From: UBA3818 sp051881895
GTDB lineage: Bacteria; Bacillota; Clostridia; Oscillospirales; Ruminococcaceae
DNA length: 13,049 nucleotides
NCBI GenBank assembly: GCA_051881895.1
Contig: JBJEQT010000090.1
Coordinates: forward strand, 1 to 13,049
Direction: 5' to 3'
Each line of letters opens with the position of its first letter. Within the stretch, counting starts at the first letter, position 1. A program made the translations under genes and the position numbers. The notes under the pieces are model-generated. The model was not told the origin of the DNA, ran no database searches, and saw only the letters and a program-made list of their open reading frames with translations. Positions 13,028 through 13,049 of the stretch are shown one piece after another.

Positions 13028-13049
13028 AATTTGCACCTCCATAGTTTCT

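Overview
The window looks like chromosomal core DNA from a low-to-mid GC Gram-positive anaerobe, most likely a member of class Clostridia (Oscillospiraceae/Ruminococcaceae-like). This is an inference from gene content: Der next to a DUF512 radical-SAM protein, a DacF-type carboxypeptidase, MtaB, a Firmicutes-style L10 leader and an HPr/Crh-like protein. Strong AGGAGG ribosome binding sites, several TTG starts and U-tract terminators agree with it. I see no phage, IS, CRISPR, tRNA or rRNA. Fourteen protein genes are supported; twelve lie on the minus strand and two on the plus strand.

Left part (1-4231, minus): transcription from a perfect TTGACA-N17-TATAAT promoter reads yceD (DUF177) and rpmF and stops at a strong hairpin. 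It is followed by a PDZ/radical-SAM DUF512 gene (TTG start), a 225-bp gap, the ribosome-assembly GTPase der, and plsY (cut by the window edge). Middle (4349-6267, minus): pgi has its own promoter and is followed by a small P-loop ATPase gene of unknown function, closed by a strong terminator. Between the two lies a UUCG-capped hairpin. A 446-bp gene-free stretch with repeats and a GC-rich hairpin separates pgi from the next gene.

Centre-right: a secreted D-Ala-D-Ala carboxypeptidase (minus, TTG start) is divergent from a secreted DUF4163/DUF3298-like protein (plus). That protein converges on mtaB (tRNA methylthiotransferase, minus), and the two share an almost perfectly symmetric bidirectional terminator. 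mtaB is divergent from a small HPr-fold gene (plus) that keeps the Ser-46 region but lacks the phosphorylatable His-15, so it is Crh-like.

Right end (10589-13027, minus): ribosomal stalk genes rplK-rplA, a hairpin, then a separate rplJ-rplL unit with its own consensus promoter, an L10 leader aptamer and an attenuator. rplL ends at a terminator facing the HPr-like gene, so rpoBC, the usual next genes, are not adjacent here.

Most of the content is housekeeping (translation, tRNA modification, glycolysis, phospholipid and cell-wall metabolism). I do not see a clear novel multi-gene system. The best leads are the displaced rpoBC, the Crh-like protein, the mini P-loop ATPase behind pgi, the DUF512 radical-SAM protein, and several unexplained inverted or direct repeats between genes.
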